Shown: piece after piece, positions 1 to 7,904 of the stretch
Numbering within the stretch: the stretch's first letter is position 1
Layout of the letters: each line of letters begins with the position of its first letter
From: LMUY01 sp964245495
GTDB taxonomy: Bacteria > Pseudomonadota > Alphaproteobacteria > Acetobacterales > Acetobacteraceae
Direction: 5' to 3'
NCBI GenBank assembly: GCA_964245495.1
Contig: CAXTNC010000099.1
Span: forward strand, 1-11,624
Length of the DNA stretch: 11,624 nucleotides
The notes under the pieces: generated by a model
The model's database searches: none
Told to the model about the DNA's origin: nothing
Seen by the model: the letters and a program-made list of their open reading frames with translations, nothing else
Translations under genes and position numbers: made by a program

Positions 1-340
1 GCAGGATGCCGAGCGGGGGCAGAATGGCGCCGCGCAAGGCCTGTCGGCCAGCGGGGCCGCCGTTGGCGACCTTCAGGGCGGCCGCGGCGAACCGCGTCAT
101 CGTCGCCGCATCGCTCCTGGTTCCCTTGGCGGCGGCGCGGCCGGCGGCCAGCACGCTGTCGGCGCGGGCGCACTCGGCGCGGGCGTGCGCGCGCTCGCGG
201 GCCAGCATGGCGGCCATGTGGTCCGCCAGCGCCTCGCCGTGCAGCCGGCGCGGCGGGTGCAGCACGCGGTACAGCTCCGGATTGTCGCTCAGCCAGTGCG
301 GGTTGGCGCGCAGGAAGGCGGCCACGTCCTCGCCGTCCAC
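1..340 (-). CDS. DUF484-like protein, N-terminal part (runs off the left edge)
   Basis: This is an open minus-strand frame of 113 codons with no stop before the window edge. Residues 6-70 read VAAFLRANPHWLSDNPELYR, then a PPRRLHGEALADHMAAMLAR block and an Ala/Arg-rich helix ending VLAAGRAAA. From memory this is the characteristic opening of the DUF484 family, GAF-like proteins of unknown function common in Proteobacteria and often near xerC. From about residue 72 (KGTRSDAATMTRF onward to LPPLGIL) I no longer recognise the family, so the gene may be divergent, rearranged or fused. The start is taken as the GTG at 340, with GGGG about 14 bases upstream; an in-frame TTG at 397 is possible but would nearly touch the priA start. 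It is transcribed away from priA. The product function is unknown. Confidence 0.6.
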   Translation of the reverse strand, partial: MDGEDVAAFLRANPHWLSDNPELYRVLHPPRRLHGEALADHMAAMLARERAHARAECARADSVLAAGRAAAKGTRSDAATMTRFAAAALKVANGGPAGRQALRGAILPPLGIL

Positions 341-403
341 GCGCGTCAGCTCGCCCCGTCCAGGGGCTTGATATGCGCGGCCGTGGTATCCACCCAAACG
401 ATC

Positions 404-2614
404 ATGCGCTCGCCCTTCCTCGACCTCACCCTACCGGGCGCCGGCGCGGCCCGGAAGCGGGTTCACGTGCTGCTGCCCTACCCGCTCGCCGGGCCGTTCG
501 ACTACGCGGTGCCGGACGGCATGGACGTGCGGCCCGGCGACATGGTGCTGGTGCCGCTCAACCGCCGCGCCGAGGTGGGGGTGGTGTGGGACGCAGGCCA
601 GGGCGACCCGGTGCCCCAGTCCAAGCTCAAGCCGGTGGAAGCGGTGCTGGACGCGCCCGCCATGCAGCCCGCCCTGCGCCGCTTCATCGACTGGGTGGCC
701 GCCTACACCCTGGCCCCGCCCGGGGACGTGCTGGCCATGTCGTTGCGGATCAACGCACTGGCGCCCCCCGTGCCGCAATCCGGCTGGAGCCTGGCGGACG
801 TGCCGGATGACGCAAGGCTGACGGACGCGCGCCGCCGGGTGGTGGCGCTGCTGTCGGACGGCGTTTCGCGCACCGGGGCGGCGGTGGCGCGGGACGCGGC
901 GGTCTCGCCCGGAGTGCTGCGCGGCATGGCCGGCGCGGGGCTGCTGCTGCCGACGGTGCTGCCCGCCCCGCGCCCGTTCGCCGCGCCGGACCCGGCGTTC
1001 CCCGGCCCGGCGCTGTCGGCCGAGCAGGCGGATGCCGCGGCGGCGTTGCGCGGGGCGGTGCGGGACGCGGCGTTCTCCGTCTCGCTGCTGGATGGCGTGA
1101 CCGGCTCCGGCAAGACGGAGGTCTACCTGGAGGCGGTGGCGGAGTGCGTGGCGGCCGGGCGGCAGGCGCTGGTGCTGCTGCCGGAGATCGCGCTGTCCTC
1201 CCAATGGCTGGAGCGCTTCGCCGCCCGCTTCGGCACCCCCCCCGCCGTGTGGCACTCGGATTTGCCGTCCCGCGTCCGGCGCACCACCTGGCGCGCGGTG
1301 GCGGAGGGCGGGGCGCCGGTGGTGGTGGGGGCGCGCTCGGCGCTGTTCCTGCCGTTTCCCGAGCTGGGCCTCCTCGTGGTGGACGAGGAGCACGAGACGG
1401 CGTTCAAGCAGGAGGACGGCGTGGTGTACCACGCGCGGGACATGGCCGTGGTGCGCGCCCGCCTGTCCGCCGCCCCCGCCGTGCTGGTGTCCGCCACGCC
1501 CAGCCTGGAGACGCTCGCCAACGTGGAGGCGGGGCGCTATCGCCGCCTGACGTTGAGCGCGCGGCACGGCGGCGCAACCTTGCCGACCGTGGAAACGCTC
1601 GACCTGCGCGACAACCAGCCGCCGCGCGGCCGTTTCCTGGCCGAGCCGCTGGCAGCCGCCATCCGCGACACGGTGGCGCGCGGCGAGCAGGCCATGCTGT
1701 TCCTCAACCGCCGCGGCTACGCGCCGCTGACGCTGTGCCGCACCTGCGGCCACCGGATGCAGTGCCCCAACTGCACCGCCTGGCTGGTGGAGCACCGTGC
1801 CCGGCGGCAGCTCGCCTGCCACCATTGCGGCCACGCGGAGCCGATCCCGCCCGCCTGCCCGGTGTGCGCCGCCCCCGACAGCCTGGTGCCGATCGGACCC
1901 GGCGTGGAGCGCATCACGGAGGAGGCCGCCGCGCTGTTCCCGGACGCGCGCACCCTGGTGATGGCCAGCGACACCATGCCCGGCCCGAACGCCGCCGCCC
2001 AAGCCGCGCGCGCGATCTCGGCCCGCGAGGTGGACCTCATCATCGGCACCCAGATCGTGGCCAAGGGCTGGCACTTCCCGCACCTGACGCTGGTGGGCGT
2101 GGTGGACGCAGACTTGGGCCTGGCCGGCGGCGACCTGCGCGCCGCCGAGCGCACGGTGCAGCTGCTGCACCAGGTCAGCGGCCGGGCCGGGCGGGCGGAA
2201 GCGCCGGGCCGGGTGCTGCTGCAAACCTTCAGCCCGGAGCACCCGGTGATGCAGGCGCTGGTGGGCGGCGACCTGGCTGCCTTCATGGAGCAGGAGAGCG
2301 CGGCCCGCCGCCCCGGCGGCTGGCCCCCGTACGGCCGGTTGGCTGCGCTGATCGTTTCCGCCGACGACCCGCAATCCGCCGACGAGGCCGCGCGGGATTT
2401 GGGCCGCGCCGCACCCCGGGCGGAGGGGGTGACGGTGCTGGGGCCAGCGCCCGCGCCGCTGGCGATCCTGCGCGGGCGGCACCGTCGGCGGCTGCTGCTG
2501 AAGGCGCGGCGGGACGTGGCGGTGCAGCCGCTGCTGCGGGCCTGGCTGGGGCAGGTAAAGGTGGGGCGAGGGGTGCGGGTGGACGTGGACGTGGACCCGG
2601 TTTCGTTTTTGTGA
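404..2614 (+). CDS. priA: Primosomal protein N' (replication restart helicase PriA)
   Basis: The product is a 736-residue superfamily 2 DNA helicase that recognises stalled forks and reloads the replicative helicase; the length fits the family (E. coli about 732). The N-terminal 3'-DNA-binding region (VHVLLPYPLAGPFDYAVPDG) is followed by Walker A GVTGSGKT (231-238), Walker B DEEH (327-330) and helicase motif VI QVSGRAGRAE. All eight zinc-binding cysteines are present as four CxxC pairs (C445/448, C454/457, C472/475, C485/488). The ATG at 404 is chosen because the conserved SPFLDLTLPG start follows at once; an in-frame GTG at 383 is possible and no clear ribosome site is seen for either. The frame stays open upstream to 185, but that part is antisense to the DUF484-like gene. 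The gene is very GC-rich, as the surroundings are, and looks intact. Confidence 0.97.
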   Translation: MRSPFLDLTLPGAGAARKRVHVLLPYPLAGPFDYAVPDGMDVRPGDMVLVPLNRRAEVGVVWDAGQGDPVPQSKLKPVEAVLDAPAMQPALRRFIDWVAAYTLAPPGDVLAMSLRINALAPPVPQSGWSLADVPDDARLTDARRRVVALLSDGVSRTGAAVARDAAVSPGVLRGMAGAGLLLPTVLPAPRPFAAPDPAFPGPALSAEQADAAAALRGAVRDAAFSVSLLDGVTGSGKTEVYLEAVAECVAAGRQALVLLPEIALSSQWLERFAARFGTPPAVWHSDLPSRVRRTTWRAVAEGGAPVVVGARSALFLPFPELGLLVVDEEHETAFKQEDGVVYHARDMAVVRARLSAAPAVLVSATPSLETLANVEAGRYRRLTLSARHGGATLPTVETLDLRDNQPPRGRFLAEPLAAAIRDTVARGEQAMLFLNRRGYAPLTLCRTCGHRMQCPNCTAWLVEHRARRQLACHHCGHAEPIPPACPVCAAPDSLVPIGPGVERITEEAAALFPDARTLVMASDTMPGPNAAAQAARAISAREVDLIIGTQIVAKGWHFPHLTLVGVVDADLGLAGGDLRAAERTVQLLHQVSGRAGRAEAPGRVLLQTFSPEHPVMQALVGGDLAAFMEQESAARRPGGWPPYGRLAALIVSADDPQSADEAARDLGRAAPRAEGVTVLGPAPAPLAILRGRHRRRLLLKARRDVAVQPLLRAWLGQVKVGRGVRVDVDVDPVSFL

Positions 2615-2622
2615 GCCTTGCC

Positions 2623-2652
2623 TTGACAGCAGCCTAGGCTAGGCTCCGTAAA
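2623..2652 (+). promoter_or_regulatory. Putative promoter with palindromic operator-like site ahead of the ATPase gene
   Basis: A perfect -35 consensus TTGACA (2623-2628) lies just after the priA stop. An 18-base spacer places CGTAAA (2647-2652) at the -10 position, which is a weak match. The spacer holds the perfect 10-base palindrome AGCCTAGGCT (2631-2640), followed by a second AGGCT. Transcription from this promoter would begin at or within a few bases of the ATG at 2658, and no Shine-Dalgarno sequence is present, so a leaderless mRNA is possible. The palindrome could bind a repressor. The assignment rests on sequence match only. Confidence 0.4.
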
Positions 2653-2657
2653 CGGTC

Positions 2658-3749
2658 ATGACGCTCAACTGGATTGAAATCTCTGGCTTCAAGTCACTTG
2701 AGAAAGTCTCGCTCAAGCTGGGTCCGCTCAACGTCGTCATTGGTCCAAATGGCGCGGGCAAATCCAACTTAATCGGCGCGTTTCGGTTGCTTGGGCAAAT
2801 CGTTCAAGGTCGATTGCAAGAATATGTCGCACGGCAGGGCGGAGCAGCGCGCATCTTGCACCACGGCCCCAAACGATCTTCGGAGCTGTCTATGCTGTTT
2901 GGTTTTGATCCGAACGCATACAGCTTTGCGCTTGCTATAACCATTAGTGACGAATTGATTTTCACTTATGAGCAGACCCATTTCAGCGGGAGATATAGCT
3001 CAGACATAAGAGAGAACCTGGGTGTTGGTCACAAGGAAGCATTGCTGCCGACAGCAGCGATAAACGCTCCAGGGCGGGTAGCAAGTTTTGTCATGCAGGC
3101 GGTCACAGGCTGGGTTCCATACCATTTTCACGACACCTCTGATAATAGTCCACCCAAGCTCACGCAGGATGTGTCGGACAATCACCGGCTTCGGGTAGAT
3201 GGTGGCAATATCGCTGCCTTCCTGTTCTTGCTGATGCATCGCCATCCTCAAGAATACACAAGGATCGTCGAGCACGTTCGCCGTGTCGCACCGTTCTTCG
3301 CGGACTTCCAGCTCGCCCCGCTCGCGGCAAACTCAAGTAAAATCAAGCTGGAATGGCGACAGCTCAATTCTGACGCCTATCTTGATGGCTCGGCGCTGTC
3401 GGACGGCACTTTGCGCTTTATCTGCTTGGCAACGCTTCTGCTACAGCCAAGGCGGCTCATGCCGTCCCTTATTCTCCTTGACGAGCCGGAATTAGGTTTG
3501 CATCCAGTGGCCTTAACACTGCTCGTCGAGATGCTTCGGGGCGCGTCGATGCAACGGCAAATCCTGGCAGCGACGCAATCCGTCACTTTGCTGGACCAAC
3601 TTACGCCCGACGAGGTCATCGTTGCCGAACAGCACGACGGAGCATCGACCTTCCGCCACCTGGACGAACCTTCGTTGGAGACTTGGCTGGAAGAGTACGG
3701 ACTTGGAGAGCTTTGGCTGAAGAACGTATTGGGTGGCCGGCCTAAATGA
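2658..3749 (+). CDS. AAA family ATPase (SMC/ABC-type, COG4637-like), partner of a DUF4276 protein
   Basis: This is a 363-residue ATPase of the RecF/SMC/OLD-like ABC group. The N-terminus WIEISGFKSLEKVSLKLGPL leads into Walker A GPNGAGKS (29-36). The ABC signature is SALSDGTLR (245-253), Walker B is LILLDEPE (271-278), and ATQSVTLLD (305-313) takes the place of the switch-histidine strand, with Gln where many relatives have His. No nuclease domain follows, so the effector is probably the next gene, which it overlaps by ATGA (start codon at 3746, stop 3747-3749). Family knowledge: such ATPases act as sensors or motors paired with TOPRIM-type effectors in several phage-defence systems. A defence role here is inference. 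Base composition is unlike the flanks: 53 of 120 bases at 2881-3000 are G or C, against 47 of 60 in a counted stretch of atpA (6661-6720), which suggests horizontal transfer. Confidence 0.85.
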   Translation: MTLNWIEISGFKSLEKVSLKLGPLNVVIGPNGAGKSNLIGAFRLLGQIVQGRLQEYVARQGGAARILHHGPKRSSELSMLFGFDPNAYSFALAITISDELIFTYEQTHFSGRYSSDIRENLGVGHKEALLPTAAINAPGRVASFVMQAVTGWVPYHFHDTSDNSPPKLTQDVSDNHRLRVDGGNIAAFLFLLMHRHPQEYTRIVEHVRRVAPFFADFQLAPLAANSSKIKLEWRQLNSDAYLDGSALSDGTLRFICLATLLLQPRRLMPSLILLDEPELGLHPVALTLLVEMLRGASMQRQILAATQSVTLLDQLTPDEVIVAEQHDGASTFRHLDEPSLETWLEEYGLGELWLKNVLGGRPK

Positions 3750-4426
3750 GGCGCGTCCTGCTGCTGGTGGAAGGCCAAACGGAAGAGGCATTCAGCAACA
3801 TCGTCCTCCGCAAGCACTTGGCTCCGCTCGGGGTGTTCATCGAGAGGGCGAGTTTGCTCCGCACCAAGGAACTGCCTGCTGGCAAGCCGTTCAAAGGGGG
3901 CGTGACAAGCTATGAGCGCATGGCAAGGGATGTCCGCAGATTGCTGACCGACACAGATGCCGTGGTCACGACGCTGATAGACTACTACGGCTTGCCCAAC
4001 GACTTCCCGGCCATCGACGAGCAGGCAAGGACCCTCTCAGCCAGGCTCAAAGTTGCCGCTCTTGAGGCTGCCTTTGCCGAAAACATCGGAAATCCCCGGT
4101 TCCGGCCCTTTCTTATGCTGCACGAGTTCGAAGCATGGGTTTTTGCGGCGGCCGACCATGCCGAAGCCCATCTCGGAGTCCATGGTCTGTCAAACAAGCT
4201 TGCCGAAATGGTGCAGGAGGCAGGCGGCCCTGAGTTGGTGAACAATGGCCCTGCAACCCACCCCTCCAAACGCTTGGACGAACTGCTCCAAGGCTGGCGC
4301 AGGCGTTATGGCAAGGTGTCGGACGGCCCAGAGATACTGAGGAAAGCCGGCTTGGAAGCTTTCCGCTCAGCTTGTCCTCATTTCAACGATTGGCTTTCCT
4401 GGGTGGAGAGCCTCAGCCAAGCCTGA
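3746..4426 (+). CDS. DUF4276 family protein (TOPRIM-like motifs)
   Basis: This 226-residue protein is recognised from its family landmarks: LLVEGQTEEAF (6-16), KGGVTSYER (50-58), TTLIDYYGLPNDFP (75-88), LMLHEFEAWVF (123-133), NNGPATHPSKR (166-176) and YGKVSDG (188-194). The VEGxTE start and the later acidic strand (D79) resemble a TOPRIM metal site as found in OLD nucleases, although the second acidic residue of a classical DxD is a Tyr here (DYY). E127 and E129 in HEFE may complete a metal site. Function is not established; a nuclease or other nucleic-acid effector driven by the upstream ATPase is the inference. Its ATG overlaps the ATPase stop (ATGA), implying translational coupling and a fixed stoichiometry. 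GC is intermediate: 35 of 60 bases at 4141-4200. It converges on cdh, with 13 bases between the two stops. Confidence 0.85.
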   Translation: MRRVLLLVEGQTEEAFSNIVLRKHLAPLGVFIERASLLRTKELPAGKPFKGGVTSYERMARDVRRLLTDTDAVVTTLIDYYGLPNDFPAIDEQARTLSARLKVAALEAAFAENIGNPRFRPFLMLHEFEAWVFAAADHAEAHLGVHGLSNKLAEMVQEAGGPELVNNGPATHPSKRLDELLQGWRRRYGKVSDGPEILRKAGLEAFRSACPHFNDWLSWVESLSQA

Positions 4427-4450
4427 AACAGGCTGTCGCCTACTGAGGCT
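4409..4450. terminator. Nested inverted repeat between convergent DUF4276 and cdh genes
   Basis: The inner hairpin is AGCCTG (4420-4425), loop AAA, CAGGCT (4429-4434), a perfect 6-bp stem overlapping the DUF4276 stop codon. The outer arms AGCCTCAG (4409-4416) and CTGAGGCT (4443-4450) are perfectly complementary over 8 bp and enclose it. The structure reads the same way on both strands and sits across the 3' ends of two convergent genes, so a bidirectional terminator or mRNA 3'-end stabiliser is likely. There is no U-tract, so intrinsic termination would be weak. It also marks the right edge of the low-GC cassette. Confidence 0.55.
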
Positions 4451-5165
4451 GCGCCACCGCGCACGCATGGTCCTGCAAATCCTCGCCATGCCCGTCCCCA
4501 TCCTCCCCGATCCGCCCGGCAAGCAGCACGAACCCGTCCGCGCTGCCCAGGACGGCAAGCGTGCATTGGCCCATGGCCTCCTTGGCGCCCGGCACGCCGT
4601 CGGCCAGCAGCGTGAACGGGTCGGCGTCCAGCGCCGGCGTGTCCAGCCGCATCGCCTGGTAGCGCTGACCCGCTAGAGAAACCGGCAGCGGCGTCCAGTC
4701 CTGGCCGACCGGCAGGCCGCGCAGGCTTTCGCGCACGTCCGGCCGCACGCAATCGACGTGGACGTGCAGCTGGTTCTGCGACCGCGCGCCGGGCGGGTTG
4801 ACCGCCAGCGCAATGGCGTCGCGCGGCAGGGCACGGCCAGCCCGGGCCTCGACGTAGCGGCGGGCCTGCCAGGCGGCGGCGAAATAGTTCGGCGCGTCCG
4901 GGGCCAGCAGCGCCGGGCTTTCGATGCCGGCGATGCGGGCGGTGGGAATGAGCAGGTATTGCGTCACGCCGTTGATGTCTTTCAGCACCGCCCAATCCGG
5001 CGTCACGGCCGCGCAAGGCGCTGGGTTTCCGGCCTGGGCGTGGGGGACGCACTGGCCGCTCACGATCTTCCACAGCGCGTCCGGGTCGGCTGCCTGGGCC
5101 ACGGCCGCCGCGAGCAGGCTCAGCACGGCCGCACCGGCGAGAAGGGCCGCGCCCGGGCGCGGCAT
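4440..5165 (-). CDS. cdh: CDP-diacylglycerol diphosphatase (HIT-like)
   Basis: The 241-residue product hydrolyses CDP-diacylglycerol to CMP and phosphatidate at the membrane. The first ~25 residues form a hydrophobic signal peptide or anchor ending VAQAADPDALW, so the catalytic part is expected on the periplasmic side. The HIT-like active site is SQNQLHVHVDC, with H134 and H136. Other family landmarks are LWKIVSGQCVPH (31-42), the YLLIPTARIAGIESP segment (70-84), APNYFAAAW (91-99) and the C-terminal GEDLQDHAC. Length is close to E. coli Cdh (about 250). Its ATG shares one base with the stop codon of the upstream isomerase gene (TGATG), so the two are translationally coupled. GC-rich and codon-typical for the chromosome, it is not part of the low-GC cassette it converges on. 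Confidence 0.88.
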   Translation of the reverse strand: MPRPGAALLAGAAVLSLLAAAVAQAADPDALWKIVSGQCVPHAQAGNPAPCAAVTPDWAVLKDINGVTQYLLIPTARIAGIESPALLAPDAPNYFAAAWQARRYVEARAGRALPRDAIALAVNPPGARSQNQLHVHVDCVRPDVRESLRGLPVGQDWTPLPVSLAGQRYQAMRLDTPALDADPFTLLADGVPGAKEAMGQCTLAVLGSADGFVLLAGRIGEDGDGHGEDLQDHACAVAQPQ

Positions 5166-5587
5166 CAGCCGGCGCTCAGCAGCTCCACGTCGAAGATCAG
5201 CGTGGCGCCGGGCGGGATCACCCCGCCGGCGCCGCGCTGGCCGTAGCCGGAATCGGGCGGGATCACCAGCGTGCGCCGGCCGCCCACGTGCATGGTGGCC
5301 ACGCCCTGGTCCCAGCCGGCGATCACCTGGCCGGCGCCCAAGGTGAAGCTGAACGGCTTGTTGCGGTCGCGCGAGCTGTCGAACTTCTTACCGGGCTTGC
5401 CCCCGTCATCCAGCCAGCCGGTGTACTGCACCGTCACCGTCTGCCCCGGCTGCGGCTGCGGCCCCGTGCCGACCACCTCGTCATGGTATTTCACGCCGGA
5501 CGGGAACGTCACGTAGGATTGGGCGGAGGCGGGCAGGGTCATGGCGATCGACGAGGCTCCGAGCAGGGACAGGATGAAGCGGCGCAT
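5165..5587 (-). CDS. FKBP-type peptidyl-prolyl cis-trans isomerase, exported
   Basis: The 140-residue protein has an N-terminal signal peptide (MRRFILSLLG..., likely cleaved after ASA at residue 22) and a single FKBP domain. The domain runs from about residue 30 (GVKYHDEVVGTG) to the end (LIFDVELLSAG). The FK506-pocket residues map well onto FKBP12: Y55, F69, D70, F81, V88, I89, W92, Y115, I124 and F132. It should catalyse prolyl isomerisation and aid folding in the periplasm. The frame is open up to 5683, but the ATG at 5587 is chosen because it begins the signal peptide and has an AAGGA ribosome site at 5599-5603. It is the first gene of a two-gene unit with cdh (one-base TGATG overlap) and diverges from the atp operon. 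Confidence 0.92.
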   Translation of the reverse strand: MRRFILSLLGASSIAMTLPASAQSYVTFPSGVKYHDEVVGTGPQPQPGQTVTVQYTGWLDDGGKPGKKFDSSRDRNKPFSFTLGAGQVIAGWDQGVATMHVGGRRTLVIPPDSGYGQRGAGGVIPPGATLIFDVELLSAG

Positions 5588-5766
5588 TTGAGGGTCATTC
5601 CTTCGCAGCGCAGCGATGCCTAGCACGGCGGCGGCCTGCGAACAGCCTGTTTGGCGGAACCCGGGTCGGCCAGCGTCGGGCATGTCGTGTTGCGCCGTGA
5701 AAACCCGCGTGGTAAGGCGACTTTCCCCCGGCCGGAAGGCCGGTTTCCCGTTTCTCCCAACCCTGG
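5588..5766. promoter_or_regulatory. Divergent control region between the FKBP gene and atpH
   Basis: These 179 bases separate the starts of the FKBP-cdh unit (minus) and the atp operon (plus), so promoters for both must lie here or overlap the genes. On the plus strand TTGCGC (5690-5695), a 17-base spacer and TAAGGC (5713-5718) form a possible but weak promoter for atpH. No gene is apparent; the short frames crossing it are extensions of flanking frames. No convincing ribosome site precedes the atpH ATG. The region also holds the hairpin listed separately. Confidence 0.4.
5728..5743 (+). other. GNRA-loop hairpin in the presumed atp operon leader
   Basis: CCGGCC (5728-5733), GGAA loop (5734-5737) and GGCCGG (5738-5743) form a perfect six-pair all-GC stem closed by a GNRA-type tetraloop. 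It sits 23 bases before the atpH ATG, and a pyrimidine-rich tract (TTTCCCGTTTCTCCC) follows. It could stabilise or regulate the atp leader mRNA, or act as a weak terminator. The structure is seen directly; its function is inferred. Confidence 0.35.
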
Positions 5767-6360
5767 ATGGACCCTTGCGTGGCCGCTGAAGGCACGATTT
5801 CCCAGGCTGTCGTGTCGCAGGCTGGCGGCCTGCCCGGGCGATACGCCGCCGCCCTCTACGACCTGGCCGACGAGCAGCGCGAGCTGGACTCGCTGGTGGA
5901 CCAGATGCAGGCGCTCGGCCGCCTCATCGACGGGAGCGCGCCGTTCCGCCGCCTGCTGTCCTCCCCCCTCGTGGACGTGACGCAGGCGCGCGCCGCCGCC
6001 CAGGCCGTGCTGAGCGGGCAGGGCTTCGGCAAGACGGTGTGCGACTTCGTGGGCGTCGTTGCCAACAACCGCCGCCTGGGCGTGCTGCGCGCCATCGTCA
6101 CCGCGTTCTCCACCTTGGTCGCCACCAAGCGCGGCGTGGTCACGGCCACGGTCGCCTCCGCCCACGCCCTCAGCCCCGTGCAGCGCGAGCAGCTGCGCGC
6201 CCGGCTGATCGAGGCCGGCTACGGCAACGTCAACATCCAGGAGTCGGTGGACCCGGCGCTGCTCGGCGGCCTCGTCGTGCGCGTCGGCGCCCGCCTGTAT
6301 GACACCAGCCTGAAATCCCGGCTGCAACGCTTGCAATACGCCATGAAGGGAGCTGCATAA
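5767..6360 (+). CDS. atpH: F1F0 ATP synthase subunit delta
   Basis: The 197-residue stator subunit joins the F1 head to the peripheral stalk. The family pattern is clear: GRYAAALYDLADEQ near residue 24, LSSPLVDVTQARA, the central VCDFVGVVANNRRL helix, and the diagnostic C-terminal VDPALLGGLVVRVGARLYD followed by SLKSRLQRL. The first ~20 residues are a variable extension, so a later start (for example GTG at 5779) cannot be excluded; the first ATG is kept. It is the first gene of atpHAGDC, and atpA follows after five bases. The GGGAG near its 3' end (GAAGGGAGC) may serve as the atpA ribosome site. Confidence 0.95.
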   Translation: MDPCVAAEGTISQAVVSQAGGLPGRYAAALYDLADEQRELDSLVDQMQALGRLIDGSAPFRRLLSSPLVDVTQARAAAQAVLSGQGFGKTVCDFVGVVANNRRLGVLRAIVTAFSTLVATKRGVVTATVASAHALSPVQREQLRARLIEAGYGNVNIQESVDPALLGGLVVRVGARLYDTSLKSRLQRLQYAMKGAA

Positions 6361-6365
6361 GCGCC

Positions 6366-7901
<1,536 letters not shown>

Positions 7902-7904
7902 CCC

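Noticed and set aside
185..403. N-terminal extension of priA upstream to 185
   Set aside because: The extension is antisense to the recognisable DUF484-like reading frame and matches nothing in PriA, whose conserved start follows the ATG at 404.
346..405. A 19-codon minus-strand frame between the DUF484-like gene and priA (starts MIVWVDTTAAH)
   Set aside because: It overlaps the priA start and the DUF484 start region, is very short, and has no ribosome site. A leader peptide is conceivable but unsupported.
431..2482. A minus-strand open frame of 683 codons antisense to priA
   Set aside because: Same GC-driven artefact: biased His/Arg/Gly/Gln composition, no recognisable domain, and fully inside an intact priA.
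2577..2599. GTGGAC triplet repeat near the priA 3' end
   Set aside because: It encodes the VDVDVD strand that ends PriA and is explained by the protein sequence.
1144..2637. A plus-strand 497-codon frame within priA
   Set aside because: It is the +1/+2 shadow of priA, rich in Arg, Gly, Ala and Pro; the priA frame carries all helicase and zinc motifs.
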